Numbered from the stretch's first letter, positions 19,267 through 27,793 are shown. The stretch: 64,000 nucleotides of DNA from Roseovarius carneus (GCF_020141465.1 NZ_JAHSPD010000001.1:372001-436000); one strand, 5' to 3'. Translations and numbers: made by a program. The notes: a model not told the origin generated them from the sequence alone.

Positions 19267-20606
19267 GCCCACCCCCCGTGATCGCCTTCTTCCCCGAAGC
19301 AAGCTTCGGTGCGGCGCTTAACTGCGTCGGCATCGCACAGGAGCTGCACCGCAAGGGGGCTGTACCGGTGTTTATCTGCCATGCAGGGTTCACTGGGGTT
19401 TTTGCCCAATATGGTTTTAAGGAATACCATCTACCGGCTGCCGCAACCGACGCGCAGACCGAGGAATACTGGCAATCCTTCCTGCGCACCCATCTGGACG
19501 ATTTCAACCTTTCGCCGCTGGAGCAATTGCCGCGCTACGTGGCCCCGACATGGGAGGCAATCGTCGACACGGCCATCGACGCGGAGGCGGGGCTCGCAAC
19601 CCTTTTGGCGCGGATCAGACCCAGCGCCATCGTCCTCGACAACGTGATCATGTTCCCGGCCATCGCGTCCGCGGGCGTGCCGTGGGTGCGTGTCATCTCC
19701 TGCGCCGAGACAGAACTGCCGGATGCAAATGTCCCGCCCTACCTCTCGGGGCTGAGCGCTGATGATCCGGGCCGGGCCACGTTCGAGGCTGCAGCACTCA
19801 CGGCCTGTGCAGCACCCCATGCGCGTTACAACCACTTTCGCGCCGCGCGCGGCCTCAAGCCCCTCCCTCCGGGTCAGTTCTTGGAGCCGTCACCGGATTT
19901 GAACCTGCTGCTCGCGCCCAGCGCAATCCGTCACACGCGCGCGGCACATCTCCCCGAGGAGCGCTTCGTTTTCCTTGAGGGCTGTGTGCGTGATGAGGCG
20001 CATTTCGACGTGCCCGCCCTGCCGCGCAACCAAGGCCCGCTGATCTATCTCAGCTTCGGCAGCCTCGGCGCGATCGACACTGACCTCATCTCGCGTATGA
20101 TCGCGGCCTTCGCCGATCTGCCGGCGCGGTTTTTCGTCAATGTCGGCGATCACCTGGAGGCCTATGCCGCCGTGCCTGACAACGTCTATCTTGGGAGTTG
20201 GTTTCCCCAGCCGTCCATTGTGTCCCAAGCCGCTCTTTTCATCCATCACGGCGGCAATAACAGCTATTGCGAGGCGCTGTATCATGGCGTCCCCTCGCTG
20301 GTGATGCCCTATTGCTGGGACGGTCACGACAACGCGCACCGCGCTGTGCAAACCGGCACTGGGCTGCACATGCACCGTGCCAATTGGAGCGACGCGGAGT
20401 TGCGCCAGACAGTTATGGATCTCGCTCAGGACAGGAAAATACGCAACCGTATGCAAGGCATGTCACTAACTATGAAAGCCGATCCTGGCACGGTTCGCGC
20501 CGCTGAAGCCATCCTGCACACGGCCTCCTGCGCCAAGGCACCGCGCCTTAGAGAAACAAGAAATCCGCCTCCGTCAGGTCAATCACCTGCACCCCGCTCA
20601 GCGTGA
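19263..20606 (+). CDS. GT1-like glycosyltransferase, copy B
   Basis: Paralogue of the glycosyltransferase at 13038-14315, 447 residues, coupled to the gntR gene through an ATGA overlap. Shared blocks include FFPEASFGAALNCVGIAQ, LIYLSFGSLGAIDTDLIS, WFPQPSIVSQAALF and IHHGGNNSYCEALYHGVP. As in copy A, the GT1 catalytic His position is Phe (ASFGAALN). The last 24 or so residues are a proline-rich tail without counterpart in copy A; they overlap the 3' end of the convergent RTX gene by 59 bp and look like read-through extension. Function presumably linked to the same substrate as copy A. Confidence 0.8.
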   Translation: MSPPPVIAFFPEASFGAALNCVGIAQELHRKGAVPVFICHAGFTGVFAQYGFKEYHLPAAATDAQTEEYWQSFLRTHLDDFNLSPLEQLPRYVAPTWEAIVDTAIDAEAGLATLLARIRPSAIVLDNVIMFPAIASAGVPWVRVISCAETELPDANVPPYLSGLSADDPGRATFEAAALTACAAPHARYNHFRAARGLKPLPPGQFLEPSPDLNLLLAPSAIRHTRAAHLPEERFVFLEGCVRDEAHFDVPALPRNQGPLIYLSFGSLGAIDTDLISRMIAAFADLPARFFVNVGDHLEAYAAVPDNVYLGSWFPQPSIVSQAALFIHHGGNNSYCEALYHGVPSLVMPYCWDGHDNAHRAVQTGTGLHMHRANWSDAELRQTVMDLAQDRKIRNRMQGMSLTMKADPGTVRAAEAILHTASCAKAPRLRETRNPPPSGQSPAPRSA

Positions 20607-23193
20607 TCTGATCGCTCGGCGCACCATAGCGCACCACAGTGTCAGGGCCGCTCTGCGCCAAATCAAGATCACCCCATCCGAGACCCGTATGATGCAACAA
20701 CACCGTATCAAGGCCGCTCTGGAAATCGGTGATCACATCGGCCCCATCACCGGGGATGAACGCAAACGTATCCGCCCCAAGCCCACCAATCAGTCGGTCA
20801 TCGCCCGCGCCGCCAAAAAGGCTGTCACGCCCGCCATTACCACGCAGCATATCATTGCCATGCCCACCCGCGAAAATGTTGTCGCCTTCATCCCCGATAA
20901 GCTGATCACTGAAAGTCGTGCCGACCACCCTCTCTATGGAGACCAGATCAACGATATCCGCCCATGTGCCGGTACCAAGCGTGGGGCCAAGCCGCGTCCA
21001 GACCTCTTTGTCGGTTAGGTCAAGACTGACCCAGATTGCGGCACCGAAGAGCGAAAAATCCGCCGTATCCGTGCCCCCACGCCCATCCATAATCTCAAGG
21101 GGGGTCCGCGCGGGCATGGGGGTGAGATCGCTCACGTAGCTAAAGCTGTTGTCCATTGCATTGCCATAGAACTGATCAATGCCGCGCGTGCCAATGATGT
21201 TTTCCACCTCTTGCAGGCTGGCAAGCGCGCGCCATGTCCCGCTGAGCACATCGCCACCATCACGCGTCCAGACCGCAGAGCCGGACAAGTCCATATCCAC
21301 CCAGATCGCCGCATCAAAACGCGAGAAATCCGCCGTGTCAGTGCCGCCGCGCCCATTGATGATATCGACCGCACGAGAGGGCACAGCCCCGCCCACATAT
21401 CCAAAACTATTGTCCTGCGCGTCTCCGGCGAAATGATCCGCCCCCGCCGTCCCGACGACGTTCTCTACATTGGCCAGATCCATGATCTCCCGCCACACAC
21501 CGCTTTGAACCGTCGGGCCATCGCGTGTCCAGACCTCCTTGACGCTCAGCGTGAGGTCCACCCAGATCGCCGTGTCGAATTGCGAGAAATCCGCCCAATC
21601 CTGCCCCATGCGCCCGTCGAAAAAATCCATGCCCTGTGCCGCGCCATCCGGGGCCATCATGAAGTGATTGCTGCCTGCGTCGCCGTAGACCCGATCAACA
21701 AAATCCGTGCCGATGATCGCGTCGATTCCATCCATCTCGGCGATACGCCGCCATTGGCCTGTGTCCGCACGCGACCAAACACTCTGGGTCGCACTGCCCA
21801 TGGCCAGATCAGCCCAGATACCGGCACCAAGGCCCGAGAAATCCGCGTGATCAAACCCTTCGCCACCGCTGAGCCTATCGCCATCCCGATCCGCCACCAG
21901 ACGGTCGTCGCCTGCGCCACCAATCAGGACGTCCTGCCCGGCACCACCCACGAGCGTGTCATCCCCCTCCCCGGCGTCAATCCTGTCACTACCACTCAGC
22001 CCCCTGATCGCATCCGCGCCACTGCCACCAAAAAGCGTGTCCGCAGCGTCCGTTCCAGTCACAAGGCCGCCACGCGGATCAAGGATCTGCACCGCCACAT
22101 CTCCGGAAGCTTGCTCCCAAGCGACCACGATCCGGCCATCGCTCAGCACCTCGGCCGAGGCGAGAAACGCACCCGGCGCGACCCCAGCCACCAATGTGTA
22201 AGCGGCCCCTTGAGGGCTGGCGGTTGCGTCAAATACCTGCCCGACATAGGTGCCAAGCGTGGCGTCATAGTAAAAGCCCACAAACCCGCCATCCGGCAGC
22301 GCCGCGGCAAATGCGTTACTCTGCTCCCCCGCGACCTGCGCGTTCAGAAGCACCTCAGCGGTTACAAAGCTCCCGTCTGGCGCGATGATCCGGCCATAAG
22401 TGTCGAGCCCGTCCGCAGGTGGCCCACCCACCTCTTTTGTGTAGGTCACGAGGTAATTCCCATTGCTCAGCGTGATCACCTGCGCGCCCGGCTCGGGCAC
22501 CCAAGTATTGGAAATCACCTGATCCACACCGATGGGATCGCCCTGCGCATCAATGCGGCGAAACTCCAGATCGCTGCCTTGCTGAAACACCACAATACCG
22601 TCACCACCCGCACCCAGCGCGATGGCAGGGTTGGTCTGATTGAAGGTGGAGTCGCTATTGAGGGTCCGGGTGACGTCCCCCGAGGTGCCAAACCCGTTCC
22701 ACTCATATGTGCTGAGCGTGATGTCACGGTCCGCGCCCGTAATGGCCGTGAAAACATGCTGCACATTATTACCCTGCACGGCCACATCCACTTGCGTGCC
22801 TGCCGGGATCGGAGACATGACTGAGGAGATGATGCTCTGCTGCGCACCGCCCCGCGCATCGACAAAGCTCAGCCATGCCTCGGTCAGCGTGGCGTTGGGC
22901 GCGCTCAGCGCGTAAGAGACGACAAACTGCCCCGGAAACCCCGGTAAAATAGCCACGTCCGGCATTGCGAGGGAAACCCCGCCCGTGCCCTCGGCGATGG
23001 TGATTGCATCCCCCGCCATATCGCCGCGCGCGTCAAACCGCTGTGCGATGATCCGCTCCGTGCCTGCACCGTCATCCGAATGGAACACGACGACGAAACT
23101 GCCATCGGCAAAAACGGCCACGTCCGGGTCAGCACGGCTATCCCCGCCCAACGCATGGGCAAGGCTCGGCGTGTTCCAGCTTTGCAAACTCAT
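20548..23193 (-). CDS. Secreted RTX-type calcium-binding repeat protein
   Basis: Large predicted extracellular protein of 881 residues. Residues about 25-370 have several strand-rich repeats with the form DG-FVVVF or DGRIVVAWE, suggesting a beta-propeller-like domain. Residues 388-446 and 762-805 hold hemolysin-type Ca2+ nonapeptides (GGAGDDRL, GGSGADAI). Between them four 84-90 residue units lie in tandem. There is no Sec signal, and the hydrophobic C-terminus ending DFLFL suits type I secretion; no T1SS genes are in the window. No catalytic domain recognised. Start ATG at 23193 has GAGG upstream, inside a hairpin. Confidence 0.85.
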   Translation of the reverse strand: MSLQSWNTPSLAHALGGDSRADPDVAVFADGSFVVVFHSDDGAGTERIIAQRFDARGDMAGDAITIAEGTGGVSLAMPDVAILPGFPGQFVVSYALSAPNATLTEAWLSFVDARGGAQQSIISSVMSPIPAGTQVDVAVQGNNVQHVFTAITGADRDITLSTYEWNGFGTSGDVTRTLNSDSTFNQTNPAIALGAGGDGIVVFQQGSDLEFRRIDAQGDPIGVDQVISNTWVPEPGAQVITLSNGNYLVTYTKEVGGPPADGLDTYGRIIAPDGSFVTAEVLLNAQVAGEQSNAFAAALPDGGFVGFYYDATLGTYVGQVFDATASPQGAAYTLVAGVAPGAFLASAEVLSDGRIVVAWEQASGDVAVQILDPRGGLVTGTDAADTLFGGSGADAIRGLSGSDRIDAGEGDDTLVGGAGQDVLIGGAGDDRLVADRDGDRLSGGEGFDHADFSGLGAGIWADLAMGSATQSVWSRADTGQWRRIAEMDGIDAIIGTDFVDRVYGDAGSNHFMMAPDGAAQGMDFFDGRMGQDWADFSQFDTAIWVDLTLSVKEVWTRDGPTVQSGVWREIMDLANVENVVGTAGADHFAGDAQDNSFGYVGGAVPSRAVDIINGRGGTDTADFSRFDAAIWVDMDLSGSAVWTRDGGDVLSGTWRALASLQEVENIIGTRGIDQFYGNAMDNSFSYVSDLTPMPARTPLEIMDGRGGTDTADFSLFGAAIWVSLDLTDKEVWTRLGPTLGTGTWADIVDLVSIERVVGTTFSDQLIGDEGDNIFAGGHGNDMLRGNGGRDSLFGGAGDDRLIGGLGADTFAFIPGDGADVITDFQSGLDTVLLHHTGLGWGDLDLAQSGPDTVVRYGAPSDQITLSGVQVIDLTEADFLFL
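20854..21843 (-). repeat. Four tandem 84-90 residue units inside the RTX protein
   Basis: Units begin with DFS at residues 451, 535, 622 and 712. Each reads roughly DFS-x-F-x-AIWVDL, then VWTR, G-W, VE-x-VVGT, and GD-x-DN-F, before an RTX-like DGRGGTD linker. Spacing is 84, 87 and 90 residues. They are neither standard RTX nonapeptides nor a domain I can name. Confidence 0.75.
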
Positions 23194-23196
23194 AGC

Positions 23197-23227
23197 CTAT
23201 CCTCAAACGCTTCTGGTTTGGGGATAG
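23197..23227 (-). promoter_or_regulatory. Hairpin burying the RTX ribosome binding site
   Basis: In the minus-strand leader, CTATCCCCAAAC can pair with GTTTGAGGATAG across a 7-nt loop: 11 of 12 pairs, one C-A mismatch. The right arm contains the Shine-Dalgarno GAGG, and only 3 nt separate the stem from the ATG. Such a structure should hold translation low until it is opened by heat, a protein or an RNA. Confidence 0.65.
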
Positions 23228-23357
23228 GTATCTGCCAGAACCTGCGAAGGTCTGGTTAAGCCACGCTGAAATCTGCGTACAATTTTACGGGAGGTTTAGA
23301 GATATCCCCGCGCCGGAAACTGTGCCGACGCAGGGAAACTATACATTAAGGCGTCGA

Positions 23358-25073
23358 TCAGCCTGCGATGAGGCCCATCTGCTCAAGCTTCAGAATGACC
23401 TGATGCGCGCAGTTATCCACCTCGACATTCTCGGTCTCAACACTCAGCTCAGGTGCTTCAGGCACATCATAAGGGTCTGAAATTCCAGTGAATTCCTTGA
23501 TCTTTCCCGCCCGCGCAAGCTTATAAAGCCCCTTGCGATCGCGGCGCTCACACTCCTCGATCGATGTGGCAACATGCACCTCAACAAAGGCACCAAACGC
23601 TTCCACATCCTCACGCACGGCCCGGCGCGTGGTGGCATAAGGCGCGATGGGCGCGCAAATTGCGATACCTCCATTTTTAGTAATTTCGGACGCCACATAG
23701 CCGATGCGGCGGATATTGAGATCGCGGTGCTCCTTGGAAAACCCAAGCTCGGAGCTAAGGTTTTTGCGCACGATATCACCATCCAGAAGCGTCACAGGAC
23801 GCCCCCCCATCTCCATCAGCTTGACCATCAAAGCGTTCGCAATCGTTGATTTGCCAGAGCCGGAGAACCCCGTGAAAAACACGGTAAAGCCCTGTTGCGC
23901 GCGCGGGGGCCGCGTCTTGCGCAGCTCGGTCACCACCTCCGGAAAGGAGAACCATTCAGGGATCTCAAGACCCTCTTGCAGGCGGCGGCGCAGCTCAGTT
24001 CCCGAAATATTAAGGATCGTCACGTCATCCTTATCGGTGATCTCATCCATCGGCTCATATTGAGCCCTCTCCTGCACCCAGACCATATGTTTGAAATCCA
24101 GCATTTCGACGCCGATCTCATCTTGGTATTTGCGGAACAGATCCTGCGCATCATAGGGCCCATAGAAATCCTCCCCGGCGGAGTTCTTGCCCGGGCCTGC
24201 ATGATCACGGCCAACGATGAAATGCGTGCAGCCATGGTTGGCGCGGATCAGCCCGTGCCAAACCGCTTCGCGCGGACCGGCCATGCGCATCGCGAGATTA
24301 AGCAGGCTCATCGCCGTAGTCGATCCGGGATACTTGTCCAGCACCGCCTCATAGCAGCGCACCCGCGTGAAATGGTCCACGTCACCCGGTTTGGTCATAC
24401 CGACCACAGGATGGATCAAAAGGTTCGCCTGCGCCTCCTTGGCAGCGCGGAATGTCAATTCCTGATGCGCGCGGTGCAGCGGGTTCCGGGTCTGAAACGC
24501 CACAACCTTGCGCCAGCCCAGCTTGCGGAAATAGGCGCGCAGCTCATTGGGCGTGTCGCGGCGGGCGCGGAAATCATAATGTACGGGCTGTTGGATGCCG
24601 GTCACAGGACCGCCCAGATAAACCGCGCCTGCGGTGTTGTGCAGGTAATTCACCGCCGGGTGCGCGCTGTCATCCGCGCCGAACACCTTCACAGCCTCGC
24701 GCGCTTTGTTCGGCGTCCAGCGGTCGGTCACAGTCATCGTCCCGAGGATCACACCCTCTTGGTCGCGCAGCGCAATGTCCTGCCCAAGCTCAAGGCCCTC
24801 GGCAAAGTCCGCACTCACATCCAGCGTAATCGGCATCGGCCAAAGCGTGCCATCGGCGAGCCGCATATCCTCGACTACACCGTCATAATCCGCTTCGCTC
24901 AGGAACCCTTTGAGCGGGTTGAACCCGCCATTCATCAAAAGCTCCAGATCACAGATCTGACGCGGCGTAAGGTCATGGCTGACCAGCTCCGCCGCCTCCA
25001 GCTTCATCTTCTGTGCGCTGTCATAGCTCACATAAAGCTCGGGGATCGGGGTGAGGTTGCTCGACATTTTCAT
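23358..25073 (-). CDS. Bifunctional sulfate adenylyltransferase / APS kinase
   Basis: Activates sulfate to APS and then phosphorylates it to PAPS. It has 571 residues: an N-terminal ATP sulfurylase (about 1-385, with FQTRNPLHRAHQEL and IVGRDHAGPGKN) and a C-terminal APS kinase (about 395-571, Walker A FTGFSGSGKSTIANAL). The Sat-CysC order is that of the fused alphaproteobacterial enzyme. Start set at ATG 25073; a second ATG lies two codons later. It stands alone, with a promoter region of about 170 bp upstream, and no other sulfate genes in view. Confidence 0.93.
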   Translation of the reverse strand: MKMSSNLTPIPELYVSYDSAQKMKLEAAELVSHDLTPRQICDLELLMNGGFNPLKGFLSEADYDGVVEDMRLADGTLWPMPITLDVSADFAEGLELGQDIALRDQEGVILGTMTVTDRWTPNKAREAVKVFGADDSAHPAVNYLHNTAGAVYLGGPVTGIQQPVHYDFRARRDTPNELRAYFRKLGWRKVVAFQTRNPLHRAHQELTFRAAKEAQANLLIHPVVGMTKPGDVDHFTRVRCYEAVLDKYPGSTTAMSLLNLAMRMAGPREAVWHGLIRANHGCTHFIVGRDHAGPGKNSAGEDFYGPYDAQDLFRKYQDEIGVEMLDFKHMVWVQERAQYEPMDEITDKDDVTILNISGTELRRRLQEGLEIPEWFSFPEVVTELRKTRPPRAQQGFTVFFTGFSGSGKSTIANALMVKLMEMGGRPVTLLDGDIVRKNLSSELGFSKEHRDLNIRRIGYVASEITKNGGIAICAPIAPYATTRRAVREDVEAFGAFVEVHVATSIEECERRDRKGLYKLARAGKIKEFTGISDPYDVPEAPELSVETENVEVDNCAHQVILKLEQMGLIAG

Positions 25074-25244
25074 AGGATTCACTCTCAAAATTGCCTCGGT
25101 TCGGGATTGCGGCACCCGTTTGCGCGCGGAACTAGCGGCTGATTATGGCAAAAGTCTAGCCGCGCCGCCGAAATTTAAGTCATTCGCGCGATTTTCATAC
25201 TGCGCCGCGTGTTTCTTGCATCGTTCAAACCGTCCGCAAGCGCG

Positions 25245-26075
25245 TCAGGTAAAACCGCGCAGCGCCTCCGCCCCAAACACAAGCCAGTTCAGCCCACAGA
25301 CCTCGCGCTCAACGACGCCAGCACCCATATCGGGCGGCGCCGCGCGCACCCCCTCAAGACAGGCGATCAGTTCAGAGAGATGCGTCATATCCAACTGCGG
25401 CGGCTGCGCCTCCTCAACGCTGCTTGCATCCCCATGCGCCCCGTATATCAGCGCCACAGGAGGCAATCGCGCCTCCAAATCCTGCGCGGTGCCGAGATAC
25501 GCGGCAAGCGATGCGCCGGGCACCTGTGCAAAAAGCGGGCCGTGATAGAAATAATCAGCGGCAAAAAGCACGCCTGCCTCCTCCCACCAAAGCGATACAC
25601 TGTCGGGCGAATGACCGGGCGTGTGCAAAAGCTCAAGCCCCCGCCCACCCAGATCAATACGTGCCCCGATCTTCAGCCATTGAGACACATGGAAGCGCGG
25701 CGGCACCCGCCCCTCGCTCTTGGGCAGGAAAAGATCATCCGAGGGCGTCACTACATCCCCCTCGGCACAGGCCCGCAAAACCGCAATATCCGGCAGAATC
25801 ACACGCTCAAATGCCTTAATACTGCCGAGATGATCGTAATGCATATGCGACGGCAGCACCGTCAGCGGCAGATCTGTGAGCGCCGCGACCTCAGGGGCCA
25901 TCTCACCATAATAAGACCCCGTGTCAAACAAGAGCGCCCGCTCCGTGCCGCAAATCAGATAGGACCAGTTTTGCTGCGCGTAGCGCGGCTCACCAATCGC
26001 AAAGACGCCCGGCGCAAGAGAAACGATTTTGTACCAGTCCTGAATGCTCCCGCCCCTCGCGCTTCTTCTTAGCAA
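25245..26075 (-). CDS. MBL-fold metal-dependent hydrolase
   Basis: Metallo-beta-lactamase fold protein, up to 276 residues. The dinuclear metal motif HMHYDHLG is near residue 97, the third ligand His is in LLHTPGHSPDS, and an Asp ligand is in LFAADYFYH. A final GAHGD gives the last His. The N-terminus is uncertain: the only nearby standard start is TTG at 26075, which lies inside an intergenic repeat. A start at ATT 26045 (IQDWYKI), with AGGGG and GGGAG upstream, would match the homologous beginning better. Substrate not predictable; hydroxyacylglutathione- or lactone-type hydrolysis is possible. Confidence 0.78.
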   Translation of the reverse strand: MLRRSARGGSIQDWYKIVSLAPGVFAIGEPRYAQQNWSYLICGTERALLFDTGSYYGEMAPEVAALTDLPLTVLPSHMHYDHLGSIKAFERVILPDIAVLRACAEGDVVTPSDDLFLPKSEGRVPPRFHVSQWLKIGARIDLGGRGLELLHTPGHSPDSVSLWWEEAGVLFAADYFYHGPLFAQVPGASLAAYLGTAQDLEARLPPVALIYGAHGDASSVEEAQPPQLDMTHLSELIACLEGVRAAPPDMGAGVVEREVCGLNWLVFGAEALRGFT

Positions 26076-26089
26076 AAATACTCAAATTC
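26062..26089 (-). repeat. Intergenic repeat, copy R2
   Basis: On the minus strand the pattern is AATTTGAGTATTTTT followed by GCTAAGAAGAAG. About 20 of 27 positions agree with copy R1 at 17040-17067. It lies between trxB and the MBL-fold gene and covers the TTG start that would otherwise be assigned to that gene. Confidence 0.55.
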
Positions 26090-26106
26090 TACGCCCGCAA
26101 AACGCC

Positions 26107-27072
26107 CTATTCGGCGGCTTGCGCCACATCCGCGTCCCGCTCAGCCAGCCAGCGTTCGGCTTCCAAAGCCGCCATGCAGCCCATGCCCGCCGATGTCACA
26201 GCCTGGCGATATTTATGATCGGTAAGGTCTCCGGCCGCGAACACACCGGGAATGGAGGTCTCGGTGCTGTCAGGTTTGGTCACGACATAGCCGCCCATAT
26301 GCGTCTCCAGAACGTCTTTCACCAGCTCATTGGCAGGTGCGTGGCCAATAGCGATAAAAACGCCTTTGGCGGAGATATCGGTGATCTCGCCGGTCTGCAC
26401 ATGCTTCACCTTGACGCCTTCTACGCCCAGAGGGCTCTCGCCGCCATAAACCTCATCAAGCTCATGAAACCACAAAGGCTCGATCTTGGGGTTCTTCATA
26501 AGCCGGTCAATGAGAATGGCCTCGGCGCGCAGCTCGTCCCGGCGGTGCACAAGCGTGACCTTGGAGGCGAAATTGGTGAGGAAAAGCGCCTCCTCCACCG
26601 CCGTGTTCCCGCCACCCACGACGACAATCTCTTGCCCACGATAGAAAAATCCATCGCAGGTGGCGCAGGCCGACACGCCAAAGCCCTTGAACTTCTCTTC
26701 CGATGGCAGACCAAGCCATTTGGCCCGCGCGCCGGTGCACAGGATGATCGCATCAGCCACATAAACCGTGCCGCTATCGGATTGGCACACGAAGGGCCGT
26801 GCGCTGAAATCCACTGAAGAAATGATATCGCCGATGACCTCGCATCCCATCGCCTTGGCATGGGCCTCCATCCGCACCATCAGGTCAGGCCCCTGCACCT
26901 CGGTATCACCAGGCCAGTTTTCCACTTCGGTCGTGGTGGTCAGTTGTCCGCCCGGCTCAATCCCCTGCACCAAAATAGGGTCGAGCATTGCGCGGCTGGC
27001 ATAGACGGCGGCGGTATATCCCGCAGGGCCAGAGCCAATGATCAGAACTTTGGTTTTGCGGGTCTCGGCCAT
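26107..27072 (-). CDS. trxB: Thioredoxin-disulfide reductase
   Basis: Transfers electrons from NADPH through FAD to thioredoxin. It has 321 residues. FAD motif IIGSGPAGYTAAVYA at residue 10, redox-active CATCDG near 140, NADPH motif VVGGGNTAVEEALFL near 155 and the C-terminal FAD stretch GVFAAGDLTDHKYRQA are all present. Divergent from the Lrp-type gene across 220 bp, an arrangement that suggests shared control. Confidence 0.97.
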   Translation of the reverse strand: MAETRKTKVLIIGSGPAGYTAAVYASRAMLDPILVQGIEPGGQLTTTTEVENWPGDTEVQGPDLMVRMEAHAKAMGCEVIGDIISSVDFSARPFVCQSDSGTVYVADAIILCTGARAKWLGLPSEEKFKGFGVSACATCDGFFYRGQEIVVVGGGNTAVEEALFLTNFASKVTLVHRRDELRAEAILIDRLMKNPKIEPLWFHELDEVYGGESPLGVEGVKVKHVQTGEITDISAKGVFIAIGHAPANELVKDVLETHMGGYVVTKPDSTETSIPGVFAAGDLTDHKYRQAVTSAGMGCMAALEAERWLAERDADVAQAAE

Positions 27073-27221
27073 TGCGCGCCTCTTTGGGTTGGGGTGTATC
27101 AGATGCTATCCCAAGGGATATAAACCCGCCCGCGCCACAGTGAAACCCCCCGTTAAGTCGCCCCGCATGCCCGGCCACAACCAGCGATGCGCGAAAGTAT
27201 ATTGCGCCGCAGCGAAACATT

Positions 27222-27296
27222 GTTGCGCAACTGCGTGCGCGCCTGTAAGAAACGCCAAAGTCCAACCGCGATATGCAAACGACAGGTGCGATATGC
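27222..27296. promoter_or_regulatory. Palindrome and 9-bp direct repeat before the Lrp-type gene
   Basis: GTTGCGCAAC (27222-27231) is a perfect 10-bp palindrome. Downstream, GCGATATGC occurs twice with a 20-bp period (27268-27276 and 27288-27296), the second copy running into the ATG at 27293. Two same-face sites over the start are suited to autorepression by the Lrp protein; the palindrome may serve trxB as well. Confidence 0.4.
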
Positions 27297-27793
27297 CAAC
27301 CACCCGACTCGATCCGATCGACAGAAAAATTCTGGCCGAGCTTCAGGCCGATGGCCGCATGACCAATGTGGAGCTTGCCAAGCGCGTGGGGATTTCCGCA
27401 CCGCCTTGCCTGCGCCGGGTCCGCACGCTTGAGGAAAACGGCCTGATCCGCGGCTATCACGCCGAGGTCGACGCGCGCGAGCTGGGTTTTGAGGTGCAGG
27501 TCTTTGCCTCCGTCGGGCTGCAAAGTCAGGCTGAGGCGGATCTGAGTGCCTTTGAGGCGCGCTGTCGGGCGTGGCCACTGGTCCGCGAGTGTCACATGCT
27601 CAACGGTGAGGTGGATTTCATCCTCAAATGCGTAGCCCCTGATCTGAGCACGTTCCAACGCTTTTTGACCGAGGAACTGACCGCCGCCGACAATGTGGCG
27701 AGCGTCAAGACATCGCTGGTCATTCGCGGTGCCAAGGACGAGCCCGGCGTGCCCTTTGAAGTTCTCGAAGCGCGGCTGGCGCGCGAGGCTTAA
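27293..27793 (+). CDS. Lrp/AsnC family transcriptional regulator
   Basis: Regulator of 166 residues. The N-terminal helix-turn-helix (about 8-60: LDPIDRKILAELQADGR, VELAKRVGISAPPCLRRVRTL) is followed by a RAM/AsnC ligand-binding domain (about 70-155). It probably senses an amino acid. Start chosen at ATG 27293, the family's usual MPTTRLDPIDRKIL type beginning. Divergent from trxB, and its stop overlaps the convergent Hint gene by 4 bp. Confidence 0.92.
   Translation: MPTTRLDPIDRKILAELQADGRMTNVELAKRVGISAPPCLRRVRTLEENGLIRGYHAEVDARELGFEVQVFASVGLQSQAEADLSAFEARCRAWPLVRECHMLNGEVDFILKCVAPDLSTFQRFLTEELTAADNVASVKTSLVIRGAKDEPGVPFEVLEARLAREA

Noticed and set aside
20854-21843. Repeated DNA that might suggest a CRISPR array
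   Set aside because: The period is about 252-270 bp, in frame, and encodes protein repeats; there are no short identical repeats with unique spacers.
21211-22824. 537-codon open frame on + antisense to the RTX gene
   Set aside because: The minus strand encodes regular RTX and tandem units. The + frame follows from their repeated codons.
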